Origin: Candidatus Tayloriibacteriota bacterium
Lineage (GTDB): Bacteria > Patescibacteriota > Minisyncoccia > Phycocordibacterales > CAIRYW01
Assembly (NCBI GenBank): GCA_029288615.1
Contig: JARIGV010000025.1
Span: forward strand, 1 to 35,092
Direction: 5' to 3'
DNA: 35,092 nucleotides
Shown here one piece after another: positions 7,032 through 13,652 of the stretch (within the stretch, counting starts at the first letter, position 1; every line of letters begins with the position of its first letter). The position numbers and the translations under genes were made by a program. A model generated the notes under the pieces. It made no database searches, was not told where the DNA came from, and worked only from the letters and a program-made list of their open reading frames with translations.

Positions 7032-7100
7032 CCGCACGTTCTTTACATAACCTATAGATTCATAAACCAAACCAAAACGAACCAAACCGACATCATACTT

Positions 7101-8795
7101 ATGACTCCAGCAACCCACATGGATACAGGCCGTCTTGCAAATGGCCAAGGTGCGGATCCGACGCAAGAAACGCCGAAGGCAACCGAGGTAACAAACGGCA
7201 GACCGGCGACAAAGGCCCCGCTCCCGCTGTGGAAACAGCGTGAGCTTGCGGCTCAAACCTCAAAAAAGCAGCTCGAAAAGGAGCTCGAGGAAATCGCTGC
7301 AGCGAAAGCCGCGGCGGAGCCCACAGGCCTCCACTCGAGCAAACACAACGTCAGTGGCAAGACCTATGGAAACCATCAGCTCATCTTCGCGGACATCCGT
7401 GAATGTGAGGGAGTTATTCACCCGAAGCTCGTGCTTCGTTCGAAGACTCCCTACTCCGGGCTCATCAGCCCGAGTCTGCAAGGTTTCTGCTTCGTAAACG
7501 GCGAGTTGAGTAATCTTCGCGGCAACCTGAGCGGCATTCGCTGCAAAGGACTCATCCAAGATCACATTCTCGAGCCCACCGACGTCTCCGGACTCGGCGA
7601 CGTCGAAGAGATCGAGAAGATTCAGGCGACAGCCTGGCAACTCCTTTCCGAAGCGACCGAGCTCGAGGGCAAGAAAGGCTACGACCATCCGAAAACGAAG
7701 AGAGCGTACGCAAAGGCGTTTCGCGAATTTCGTCGGGTAGAACCCGAGTGCCTCAAGCACGTGGTCTGGCTCGACAAAGTCTTTCTCAAGCCTTCCGGCT
7801 ACACAAAAGACGAAGTCGCAGCGTTTCAGAAAATTACGGAGACGCACTTGTGGAGCCATCTCCATAAGCAGTTCGAGGAGGATCAAGCACGGCTCGACCA
7901 GCTCGGCAAAGAGCGTGGCTGGAAACAGACTCGTCAGTTCGGCTTCAGTATCGGTCCGTCGCGCATTGAACGCGACGCAGATGGAAACTTCCTCCGCGCT
8001 CGTCCGGTTTTCGACCATCTCGATCTTCGCTCTCAAGCAGAGAAAGATTGGGTGCTCAAACCATACGTGCCAAAGGAAGAAGAACCCGAAGCGGAGTTCT
8101 GGGATCGGTGGTTTGTGGAAAGCTCCGAAATCCAGGTGAGACTCACCGAACTCGGATTCGTTCGACTCAAGGATGAGGACGGTAAAGACGAAAGCGACTC
8201 CGCCTTCAAAGACCGACTGCTCGCTCTCGACAAGAGCGAATTCGATCCGATCCGCACCATTACGGCGCACAAAAGCAAAGAAGACATCATTGCGTGGCTT
8301 CTTCGCTTCGACGTCGTGGTCAAGCAAAGGATCGAGAAAGGCCGTGACGGCTCGATCTGGATCATCCCTGAAAGCGGTGGTGGCGAACCGCGGCTCATCT
8401 GGGAGAAACCAATCGAGAAGCTCCGGCTCACTTCGAGCGAGGAAAAAGCTCTCGAGGAACGCTGGGTCACAAAATTCGTCCGACAAAACGGCGAAATGTG
8501 GCCCGACGTCACGTCTTACCCGATGCTCAACAGTATCGCGGCAATTCGTGAATTCCTAGCTTTGTCGATCGACGATGCCCGGGCGATCATTCACCCGCCC
8601 GCCCCACTCCAGCTCCAAGAGCCGAATGTCCACGAAGCGGAAGCGGCGTCTATTGAGGATGCCAAGCCTGAGATCGTAGAACGCGAGTCCGGGCCTAGGT
8701 CCGAGCCAGAGCCTGAGGCATCGGCCACACCGACGCCGGAGCCAGCAGCAAAGCCGGCACCAAAGCCGCGCTTCAAGTTCTTCTCGAGAGGATAG
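7101..8795 (+). CDS. Large unassigned soluble protein (564 aa)
   Basis: Not recognised. An N-terminal Thr/Ala/Pro-rich stretch (1-45) and a charged helix (50-70, WKQRELAAQTSKKQLEKELEEIAAAKAAAE) precede a region with a hydrophobic core (about 90-160), then a long charged helical middle (165-330) with several Trp-containing segments, two similar-looking units around EFWDRWFVESSEIQVRL and ALEERWVTKFVRQNGEMWP, and a low-complexity Pro/Glu/Ala tail (500-564) ending in a basic RFKFFSRG. No membrane span, signal peptide or catalytic motif is visible; the charged ends suggest a scaffold or surface-binding role, which is only a guess. High GC and codon use match the 6000 gene. It is a single-gene unit with promoter and terminator. 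Confidence 0.8.
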   Translation: MTPATHMDTGRLANGQGADPTQETPKATEVTNGRPATKAPLPLWKQRELAAQTSKKQLEKELEEIAAAKAAAEPTGLHSSKHNVSGKTYGNHQLIFADIRECEGVIHPKLVLRSKTPYSGLISPSLQGFCFVNGELSNLRGNLSGIRCKGLIQDHILEPTDVSGLGDVEEIEKIQATAWQLLSEATELEGKKGYDHPKTKRAYAKAFREFRRVEPECLKHVVWLDKVFLKPSGYTKDEVAAFQKITETHLWSHLHKQFEEDQARLDQLGKERGWKQTRQFGFSIGPSRIERDADGNFLRARPVFDHLDLRSQAEKDWVLKPYVPKEEEPEAEFWDRWFVESSEIQVRLTELGFVRLKDEDGKDESDSAFKDRLLALDKSEFDPIRTITAHKSKEDIIAWLLRFDVVVKQRIEKGRDGSIWIIPESGGGEPRLIWEKPIEKLRLTSSEEKALEERWVTKFVRQNGEMWPDVTSYPMLNSIAAIREFLALSIDDARAIIHPPAPLQLQEPNVHEAEAASIEDAKPEIVERESGPRSEPEPEASATPTPEPAAKPAPKPRFKFFSRG

Positions 8796-8817
8796 GAATC
8801 AACAAGGTTAACAACAA

Positions 8818-8848
8818 TGGAGGTCGCCATGCGCGCCTCCAATTTTTT
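8818..8848 (+). terminator. Rho-independent terminator after the 7101-8795 gene
   Basis: TGGAGG-T-CGC (8818-8827), loop CAT, GCG-CG-CCTCCA (8831-8841) with small bulges, then ATTTTTT. Confidence 0.7.
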
Positions 8849-8879
8849 ATACTCGAAACTTCTTAAACAACTCGAGAAA

Positions 8880-8946
8880 TCCAAGGTCTGGCCTTGGATT
8901 TTGGAGCACTTTTTACCCGAGGGCAGACCTTGGACAAAAAGTGCTC
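8880..8946 (+). repeat. Two interleaved inverted repeats upstream of infC
   Basis: Arm A 8880-8890 pairs with 8924-8934 (11 bp, CCAAGGTCTG and its complement); arm B 8904-8914 pairs with 8936-8946 (11 bp, AGCACTTTTT and its complement). The order A-B-A'-B' means the stems cross, as in an H-type pseudoknot or two exclusive hairpins. A smaller CCAAGG/CCTTGG hairpin (8881-8897) competes with A. The element ends 6 bp before the infC -35 box and lies outside any supported gene. Confidence 0.7.
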
Positions 8947-8952
8947 ATGGAG

Positions 8953-8980
8953 TTGATTTGATAGAAAAATATGCTATAAT
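8953..8980 (+). promoter_or_regulatory. Promoter of the infC-rpmI-rplT operon
   Basis: TTGATT (8953-8958), 16 nt, TATAAT (8975-8980) with an upstream TG (TGCTATAAT, extended -10). Predicted start near 8987; leader about 66 nt. Confidence 0.8.
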
Positions 8981-9052
8981 TATTGGGCTTTTTTCATATT
9001 CCCTCTCCGCAGCTCATGTTGCGGTGAATATAGAGGAAACAGCAAAAATACA

Positions 9053-9568
9053 TTGGCAACACCAGAAACAAGAATCAACCATAATATTAGAGCTCGCGAG
9101 GTGCGAGTGATCGGTCCTGCGGGCGAAAACTACGGAGTACTTTCCCTCTCCGAAGCCCTTAGTAAAGCAGCCGAGCATGGCCTTGATCTCATCGAGATCT
9201 CGCCCGGAGCAGTACCTCCCGTTGCAAAAATAAGTGATTATGGTAAATTCCAGTACGAAGCCAATAAGAAACGAAAGGCAGCTGCCGCAAAGCAGCACAA
9301 CGTTGAAATCAAATCCCTTCAGGTAAAAATCGGCACTGGCGAGCACGATCTCGACCTCAAAGCGAAGAAAGCATCACAGTGGCTTGGCGAAGGGCATAAG
9401 ATACGTATAGAGCTTTTCCTCTCAGGACGCTCAAAGTATCTCGACGAGAAATTCCTTCGCGAAAGACTCGACCGAATACTGAAGCTCATCTCGGTTCCCT
9501 ACAAGGTAGCAGAGCCCGCAAAGAGAGGTCCAAAAGGCCTCGCAATGCTTCTCGAAAAAGACAAGTAA
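9053..9568 (+). CDS. infC: Translation initiation factor IF-3
   Basis: IF-3 binds the 30S subunit, prevents premature 50S joining and checks the start codon-initiator tRNA pair. The 171-residue protein has the N-terminal domain (INHNIRAREVRVIGPAGENYGVLSL near residues 8-32), a Lys-rich linker (about 65-82) and the C-terminal domain (KSLQVKIGTGEHDLDLKAKKA, then GHKIRIELFLSGR); length is normal. The start is a TTG at 9053; there is no ATG in frame nearby. Non-ATG starts in infC are known in other bacteria, where they let IF-3 control its own synthesis. AGAGGAAA lies about 15 nt upstream, rather far. First gene of the operon with rpmI and rplT. Confidence 0.96.
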   Translation: MATPETRINHNIRAREVRVIGPAGENYGVLSLSEALSKAAEHGLDLIEISPGAVPPVAKISDYGKFQYEANKKRKAAAAKQHNVEIKSLQVKIGTGEHDLDLKAKKASQWLGEGHKIRIELFLSGRSKYLDEKFLRERLDRILKLISVPYKVAEPAKRGPKGLAMLLEKDK

Positions 9569-9577
9569 TATAGAGAA

Positions 9578-9763
9578 ATGAAAACGAATAAATCATACAC
9601 AAAAAGACTAAAGGTAACGAAAAACGGAAAGATCAAAGCGCGAAAGCCAGGTCAGAACCATTTCAACGCCAAGGAACGACGCTCAAAGCAGCTTAATAAA
9701 AAGAGATCTGCAGATTTCCCTATGAGCCAGCGAGACAAACGACGTTTCCTCATTAATGCATAA
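9578..9763 (+). CDS. rpmI: 50S ribosomal protein L35 (bL35)
   Basis: A 61-codon gene for the small basic large-subunit protein bL35. The family pattern is present: KTNKSYTKRLKVTKNGKIKARKPGQNHF at the start and KRSADFPMSQRDKRRFL at the end. It lies 9 nt after infC and 10 nt before rplT, the usual infC-rpmI-rplT order, and is co-transcribed. Arg codons are mainly CGA. Confidence 0.96.
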   Translation: MKTNKSYTKRLKVTKNGKIKARKPGQNHFNAKERRSKQLNKKRSADFPMSQRDKRRFLINA

Positions 9764-9773
9764 ATAAACTGTC

Positions 9774-10118
9774 ATGACACGAGTAAAAAAAGGAGTTAAC
9801 GCTCTCAAAACACGAAGAAATGTTCTCAAGATGGTGAAAGGCTATCGTTTTGCGCGAGGCAATAAAGAGCGCGCAGCTTACGAAGCAATCTCACACGCTG
9901 GAACATATGCTTTCGCTCACCGACGAGACAAGAAGAATGATTTCCGACAGCTTTGGAACGTTCGCCTCTCTGTCCCCCTCAAGGAAGCAGGTATTTCATA
10001 CAGCAAATTCATCGGCGGCCTTAAGAAAAAGGGCATCGTGATCGATCGAAAGATTCTCGCAACTCTTGCAGCAGAATCACCTCGAACATTCGGAAAACTC
10101 ATCGAGGCTGTAAAATAA
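9774..10118 (+). CDS. rplT: 50S ribosomal protein L20 (bL20)
   Basis: 114-residue bL20, an early assembly protein of the 50S subunit. The long N-terminal basic helix (TRVKKGVNALKTRRNVLKMVKGYRFARGNKERAAYE), the HRRDKKNDFRQLWNVRL block and the C-terminal globular domain (GISYSKFIGGLKKKGIVIDRKILATLA) are all present. In other bacteria L20 represses this operon by binding its leader; no such site was identified here. Last gene of the operon, followed by a strong terminator. Eight of its twelve Arg codons are CGA. Confidence 0.97.
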   Translation: MTRVKKGVNALKTRRNVLKMVKGYRFARGNKERAAYEAISHAGTYAFAHRRDKKNDFRQLWNVRLSVPLKEAGISYSKFIGGLKKKGIVIDRKILATLAAESPRTFGKLIEAVK

Positions 10119-10135
10119 ACAGCAGTAATAAAAAC

Positions 10136-10170
10136 AAAAGCCGCTCCCCTTCGGGAGCGGCTTTTGTTTT
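10136..10170. terminator. Bidirectional terminator between rplT and the SLOG gene
   Basis: A 13-bp stem (10136-10148 with 10153-10165; core CCGCTCCC/GGGAGCGG), loop CTTC, followed by GTTTT on plus and GTTTTTATT on minus. Almost the same design as the terminator at 13620. Confidence 0.9.
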
Positions 10171-10801
10171 ACCTAATATTTTGCAAATTCGGCGGACGGA
10201 ATGGATCCCCTTCACTTGAATCATTCACTTTTTTCTTTTTGACCATATCGATAAGTCTTTCCACTAATCGTTTTGGGTCGGAATCAAAAATAACATTTGA
10301 TGCATCACGATGACTATTTTCAAGAATTTCTTTGATGATGTCATCGGTTTTCCAATCATCGCTTGTCAGAACTCCTGTCGGTTTTTCATCTTCATAAGCG
10401 ATTGTAAATTCATGAAATGTACCAATTCGTCCTGGCCCTTCAATTACTGCGTCTGATGCACGTGTAAGGAAAAGATCTCGGCCAGGATAACCAAAGCCTG
10501 TGTAGATAATGATATCCATATAATCGAGCGGAAGTTTGTATACATCTACGTGCTCTTTTTCAGAACGCGCAGGAGAAAAACCAATCGACATTCCTCCTGC
10601 TTCTTTTGCGCCCATCGCAGCCCAAAACGGAAAGCCTGTCGTTGCTCCCGTTGTAAGCACCCCACCAGAAAGTGCGATCTGTCTTCCGATTTCTTTTGCC
10701 ATCTGATGATCTTCTGGAGGAAGGTGTCCCATATCAGCAGCACCCGAGACACAGATTTTTATTTTGAAATGATCGTGACGATCATTATGAAGTGTTTGCA
10801 T
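10169..10801 (-). CDS. SLOG-superfamily Rossmann protein (LOG/DprA-like)
   Basis: A 210-residue nucleotide-binding protein of the SLOG superfamily. After an N-terminal KIKICVSGAADM strand-loop (residues 13-24) come GGVLTTGATTGFP (46-58) and GPGRIGTFHEFTIAYE, which corresponds to the PGGxGTxxE signature of LOG phosphoribohydrolases with changes in the Gly residues. Members cleave nucleoside 5-prime monophosphates at the N-glycosidic bond or sense nucleotide ligands; whether this one is a catalyst or a sensor is not certain. The ATG at 10801 lies 6 nt after a perfect TATAAT, so the mRNA is likely leaderless. A 30-bp palindrome overlaps the -35 region. Confidence 0.8.
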   Translation of the reverse strand: MQTLHNDRHDHFKIKICVSGAADMGHLPPEDHQMAKEIGRQIALSGGVLTTGATTGFPFWAAMGAKEAGGMSIGFSPARSEKEHVDVYKLPLDYMDIIIYTGFGYPGRDLFLTRASDAVIEGPGRIGTFHEFTIAYEDEKPTGVLTSDDWKTDDIIKEILENSHRDASNVIFDSDPKRLVERLIDMVKKKKVNDSSEGDPFRPPNLQNIR

Positions 10802-10807
10802 GGATTA

Positions 10808-10813
10808 ATTATA
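10808..10813 (-). promoter_or_regulatory. -10 box of the SLOG gene
   Basis: TATAAT on the minus strand, 6 nt before the ATG at 10801. The expected -35 position falls inside the palindrome at 10819-10848 and has no good match. Confidence 0.55.
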
Positions 10814-10818
10814 TCCCT

Positions 10819-10848
10819 AGAGTGAGAAAATTAAAATTTTCTCACTCT
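10819..10848. repeat. 30-bp palindrome overlapping the SLOG gene promoter
   Basis: AGAGTGAGAAAATT (10819-10832), AA, AATTTTCTCACTCT (10835-10848): 14-bp perfect arms. No T-tract follows on either side, so it is a poor terminator. It sits 5 bp upstream of the -10 box, where an operator would sit, and just after the nuclease gene end (10876). Confidence 0.7.
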
Positions 10849-10875
10849 GAACTCAGCTATTTATTGGTCTTAGAA

Positions 10876-12285
10876 TTAGAACTCTAGGACGACACTCTCT
10901 CCGTTCTGTGGATGTCTTGCATCGACACCAAGATAATCTTCAATGCGCTGTGCAAGATAAAGCGACGTCTTTGGTTCCCCCATCACAGTGTACACTCGCT
11001 TTATTGTGTCTCTCGTTTTTGAAACAAATTCGAGAAGATGTTCTGAATCCATGTGTGAAGAGTAGCCATTGATCGTCATAACATGCGCACGCACAGGCAC
11101 TTTATTTCCAAAGATCATCACATTCTTCTCACCATTTTGAATATGTCTTCCGAGCGTACCAAGTGACTGATATCCAATAAGGAGAATTGTATTTTTTGGA
11201 TCTGGTAGATAGTTCACCTCATGATGCATAATACGGCCACCATTACTCATTCCCGAACCTGCGATAATAATTTTTGGCGGCGGCACTTGGAGTATTTTTT
11301 TCGATTCTTCTGAATGCTCTACGAGCTTCAGATCTGGAAAATTGAAAATATCATCGCCGTGCTGCACCTCTTTTTTTGCTACAACATTAAAATTCTTCGA
11401 ATATTTTTCGTAAACTTTCGTAATCTTTATCGCAAGCGGTGAATCAAGAAATACCGGCATGCGTGGAATACGTGAATTCTCAAGAAGCTTATTCATTTCA
11501 TAGAGAATAATCTGGGTCTTCTCCAGTGAAAATGATGGGATTAAAAGTGTCCCCTTTCTTGAATACGCTTCTTCAATGACATCTTCGAGTTTACTAATGC
11601 GATCCTCGTGTGACTCATGATTGCGATCTCCGTACACACTTTCCATCACAAGATATGTCGCATCCGTAATGTCGTCTGTTGCTTTAAGAATTGGTGACGG
11701 CGTGTTTCCCAGATCTCCCGTAAAGACAATCTTTGTACCGTTATATGTAATTTCATACATCGCTGAACCCAAAATATGTCCGGCATCTTTCGCTACAACA
11801 CTAAATCCACCGCGAAGAGTTGTCGCGGAGTAATACGGAATCTCATGCCACAATTTAAATGCCGCTTCCACATCTGCCTCATCATACAAAGGCGTCTCAC
11901 CTGTAATTTCCATATCATTTTTAAAGATCTTAAGTGCGTCTTCATACATGATTGGAGCGAGCGCTTTTGTCTCAGGTGTTGAAAAAATTTTTCCTTTGAA
12001 TCCATCTTTCACGAGCTTTGGAATTCTTCCCAGGTGATCCATATGTGCATGCGTAAGGAGAAGATAATCCATATCAGCTGGGTTATATGAAAAAGGTGTG
12101 TGATTGTGCGTGTTAGATCCTTCATCTCCCTGTTCGAGACCACAATCAACGAGAATTCTTACCTTCTCTCCATTATCTTTATTTTCCTCTGGAAGTGTCT
12201 CGAGAAGAAAGTTCGCACCTGTTACAGTATTTACTCCTGTAATGAAAGTCAGTTTCAGTTTCTTTGTTTGTTTGTTTTGATCCAT
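10876..12285 (-). CDS. Beta-CASP metallo-beta-lactamase nuclease
   Basis: 469 residues with the metallo-beta-lactamase motif HAHMDH (H79, H81, D83, H84), a second-metal histidine in DAGHILGS, an acidic ligand in FTGDLG, and the beta-CASP portion with SFSLEKTQ, the GSGMSNGGRIMHH motif and a C-terminal MTINGYSSHMD with the last metal histidine. This is the architecture of CPSF73/YSH1-like RNases, which process or degrade RNA; DNA nucleases of this fold also exist. The start (ATG 12285) is 1 nt after the stop of the upstream membrane protein gene, so the two form an operon. GAGAG before the ATG may serve for ribosome binding. Cytoplasmic. Confidence 0.92.
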   Translation of the reverse strand: MDQNKQTKKLKLTFITGVNTVTGANFLLETLPEENKDNGEKVRILVDCGLEQGDEGSNTHNHTPFSYNPADMDYLLLTHAHMDHLGRIPKLVKDGFKGKIFSTPETKALAPIMYEDALKIFKNDMEITGETPLYDEADVEAAFKLWHEIPYYSATTLRGGFSVVAKDAGHILGSAMYEITYNGTKIVFTGDLGNTPSPILKATDDITDATYLVMESVYGDRNHESHEDRISKLEDVIEEAYSRKGTLLIPSFSLEKTQIILYEMNKLLENSRIPRMPVFLDSPLAIKITKVYEKYSKNFNVVAKKEVQHGDDIFNFPDLKLVEHSEESKKILQVPPPKIIIAGSGMSNGGRIMHHEVNYLPDPKNTILLIGYQSLGTLGRHIQNGEKNVMIFGNKVPVRAHVMTINGYSSHMDSEHLLEFVSKTRDTIKRVYTVMGEPKTSLYLAQRIEDYLGVDARHPQNGESVVLEF

Positions 12286-12286
12286 A

Positions 12287-12694
12287 TTAGCTCTCTCTTA
12301 TTTTATCTATTCTCGGTTTTACAAAATAATAATATGCAAAGAATGCCCCAATGACATCGCAGACAAGATCAGAAAATGTGTCACGCCAATACCCCACAGC
12401 CAAAGGTGATGAAATATGAAAATGTGCTTCAAAAACTTCCCAGAGAAATCCTACAATAAGCGCCGCAGCTAAAGTGGTAAGTCTCTCCGCATAAAAAAAT
12501 GATTTCTTCCAGACATAAAATCCATACGCCCAGACAATAAGAGTCGTATCAGCACCACCCAAAAGATGGCTCGGAATATCGATCCAGTGATTCGTCCACT
12601 GAAGATGGAATTTGAGGACTGATATGTAAAAAACAGCCATAATAAAACTTATAGTGAGGATCTGACGGAGAAATTGTATTCTTTTTGCTGCCAT
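12287..12694 (-). CDS. Small polytopic membrane protein, YjdF/VanZ-like
   Basis: 135 residues with four hydrophobic segments (about 11-29, 44-62, 72-90, 110-128). Conserved-looking polar positions inside or next to the spans (IDIPSHLLGG, WEVFEA, DTFSDLVCDVIGA) resemble the DUF2238/YjdF and VanZ-like integral membrane families; function in those families is mostly unknown. The start was set at the ATG at 12694, because TATAAT ends 9 nt upstream; the frame is open further upstream through the -10 box and the preceding terminator, which is unlikely to be translated. It is followed after 1 nt by the beta-CASP nuclease gene. Confidence 0.75.
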   Translation of the reverse strand: MAAKRIQFLRQILTISFIMAVFYISVLKFHLQWTNHWIDIPSHLLGGADTTLIVWAYGFYVWKKSFFYAERLTTLAAALIVGFLWEVFEAHFHISSPLAVGYWRDTFSDLVCDVIGAFFAYYYFVKPRIDKIRES

Positions 12695-12703
12695 GTACGA
12701 ATA

Positions 12704-12709
12704 ATTATA
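12704..12709 (-). promoter_or_regulatory. -10 box of the YjdF-like/nuclease operon
   Basis: TATAAT on the minus strand, 9 nt before the ATG at 12694; nearly leaderless. It lies just after the terminator of the structured RNA. No clear -35. Confidence 0.5.
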
Positions 12710-12729
12710 CCCCATATATTTTAGAGAAA

Positions 12730-12892
12730 AAGAAAAAACCGCACCTGGCGAAAGTTGCGGTTCTTTCAAGGGCTATCAACTACGTGTTACTCCTAAATCA
12801 AATTTAGGTGGGACACTCGACGGCCACCCGAGGATGTCCGAAAGATACAGTCCCTTAAAAACACGTAACTTAAGGTAACTTCGTTGATAACC
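12730..12892 (-). ncRNA. Structured RNA of unknown family with promoter and terminator
   Basis: About 160 nt on the minus strand. Visible pairings, in plus coordinates: P1, 12883-12892 with 12771-12780 (10 bp, GGTTATCAAC with GTTGATAGCC); P2, 12860-12867 with 12781-12788 (8 bp, TACGTGTT with AACACGTA), stacked on P1; P3, 12870-12875 with 12853-12858 (CCTTAA/TTAAGG), which crosses P2 and so would make a pseudoknot; P4, a hairpin 12811-12839 closed by GGACA/TGTCC with inner CTCG/CGAG; P5, a perfect 7-bp hairpin 12792-12808. A terminator follows. No match to tmRNA, RNase P, SRP or 6S signatures could be seen. It is either a free small RNA or a riboswitch-type leader for the downstream membrane protein gene; the own promoter and terminator favour a free RNA. 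Confidence 0.75.
12733..12762 (-). terminator. Terminator of the structured RNA
   Basis: On the minus strand AACCGCA (12762-12756) and TGCGGTT (12743-12737) followed by a run of T broken by single C residues. Confidence 0.85.
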
Positions 12893-12899
12893 ACTAATG

Positions 12900-12927
12900 A
12901 TTTTACTCCTCTCCTCTTTTCAATCAA
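12900..12927 (-). promoter_or_regulatory. Promoter of the structured RNA
   Basis: On the minus strand TTGATT (12927-12922), 16 nt, TAAAAT (12905-12900); 7 nt later the first G of the P1 helix (12892). The remainder of this gene-free stretch up to 13034 is AT-rich and shows nothing else I can support. Confidence 0.7.
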
Positions 12928-13034
12928 GCACGACAGCAAAAAAGAAAACATTTCACAAATTTTTCAAGAAAAAAATTTAAAAACCGCTAAAAATCTCACT
13001 TTATTTTTCTATTGATTTTTATTAAATCTATTTC

Positions 13035-13063
13035 TTGCTTTTGATACCCTTCCCGACTATAAT
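13035..13063 (+). promoter_or_regulatory. Promoter of ndk
   Basis: TTGCTT (13035-13040), 17 nt, TATAAT (13058-13063); predicted start near 13070, leader about 29 nt. Confidence 0.65.
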
Positions 13064-13098
13064 GACCGCACGTTAAATTATCAGAAATTTTGTTACAT

Positions 13099-13605
13099 AT
13101 GGAAAAAACACTTGTAGTACTAAAGCCTGACGCAATCCAGCGAGGCATTGCAGGAGAAATCCTCACTCGTTTTGAGAAAGTTGGACTTAAGATTGTCGGT
13201 GCGAAAATGCTCGCCCCTTCATACGATCATCTTTATCACCACTATGAGAACATCGGAAAGATGGTCTCACGCCGAGGCCAGAAGGCTTTCGATGTCACGC
13301 TTGCTATGATGAACGCAGGTCCTGTTATTGCTCTCGTACTCGAAGGAGTTGAGGCAGTAGCCCTCGTTCGAAAGATGGTAGGAGCAACAGAGCCAAAGTC
13401 TGCTCTCCCAGGAACAATCCGCGGAGACTACTCTCACATGAGCTTCGGACATGCTGATGCAAACGATGTTGGTATTCCAAACCTCGTTCACGCTTCAGGC
13501 GATACAACAGAAGCAGCTCTCGAAATTGCACACTGGTTCTCTGAGTCTGAAATCTACACATACGAAACAGCTCACGAGAAATTCACACAGACGAAGAAAA
13601 AATAA
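13099..13605 (+). CDS. ndk: Nucleoside diphosphate kinase
   Basis: Transfers the gamma phosphate between nucleoside triphosphates and diphosphates through a phosphohistidine. The 168-residue protein has EKTLVVLKPDAIQRG at the start, the GATEPKSALPGTIRGDY block and the active-site histidine in NLVHASGD (H131). Compared with the compact approx. 140-residue family it carries extra residues around 51-66 (NIGKMVSRRGQKAFDV) and 112-127 between the GTIRGDY block and the active site, plus a basic tail. The start is the ATG at 13099; an upstream TTG three codons earlier is less likely. Monocistronic, followed by a strong shared terminator. Confidence 0.95.
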   Translation: MEKTLVVLKPDAIQRGIAGEILTRFEKVGLKIVGAKMLAPSYDHLYHHYENIGKMVSRRGQKAFDVTLAMMNAGPVIALVLEGVEAVALVRKMVGATEPKSALPGTIRGDYSHMSFGHADANDVGIPNLVHASGDTTEAALEIAHWFSESEIYTYETAHEKFTQTKKK

Positions 13606-13619
13606 ATCCCATATAAAAC

Positions 13620-13652
13620 AAAAGCCGCGCCCCTCGGGCGCGGCTTTTGTTT
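13620..13652. terminator. Bidirectional terminator between ndk and the ATPase gene
   Basis: A 13-bp stem (13620-13632 with 13636-13648; core GCCGCGCCC/GGGCGCGGC), loop CTC, then GTTTTA on plus and GTTTTATATGG on minus. Confidence 0.9.

Noticed and set aside
7260-8486. A 408-residue open frame on the minus strand opposite the large orphan gene
   Set aside because: It mirrors the codon pattern of the plus-strand gene, is rich in Phe/Leu/Glu/Arg without domain sense, and has no promoter or terminator; the plus gene has both.
8817-9110. 97-residue plus-strand frame across the infC upstream region
   Set aside because: It spans a terminator, the interleaved repeats and the infC promoter, and runs into infC in another frame; no coding support.
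12730-12892. Structured RNA as tmRNA, SRP RNA, RNase P RNA or 6S RNA
   Set aside because: Too short for tmRNA and RNase P and lacking their conserved blocks; no SRP GGAA-loop motif; the pseudoknotted branched layout does not fit the long bulged rod of 6S RNA.
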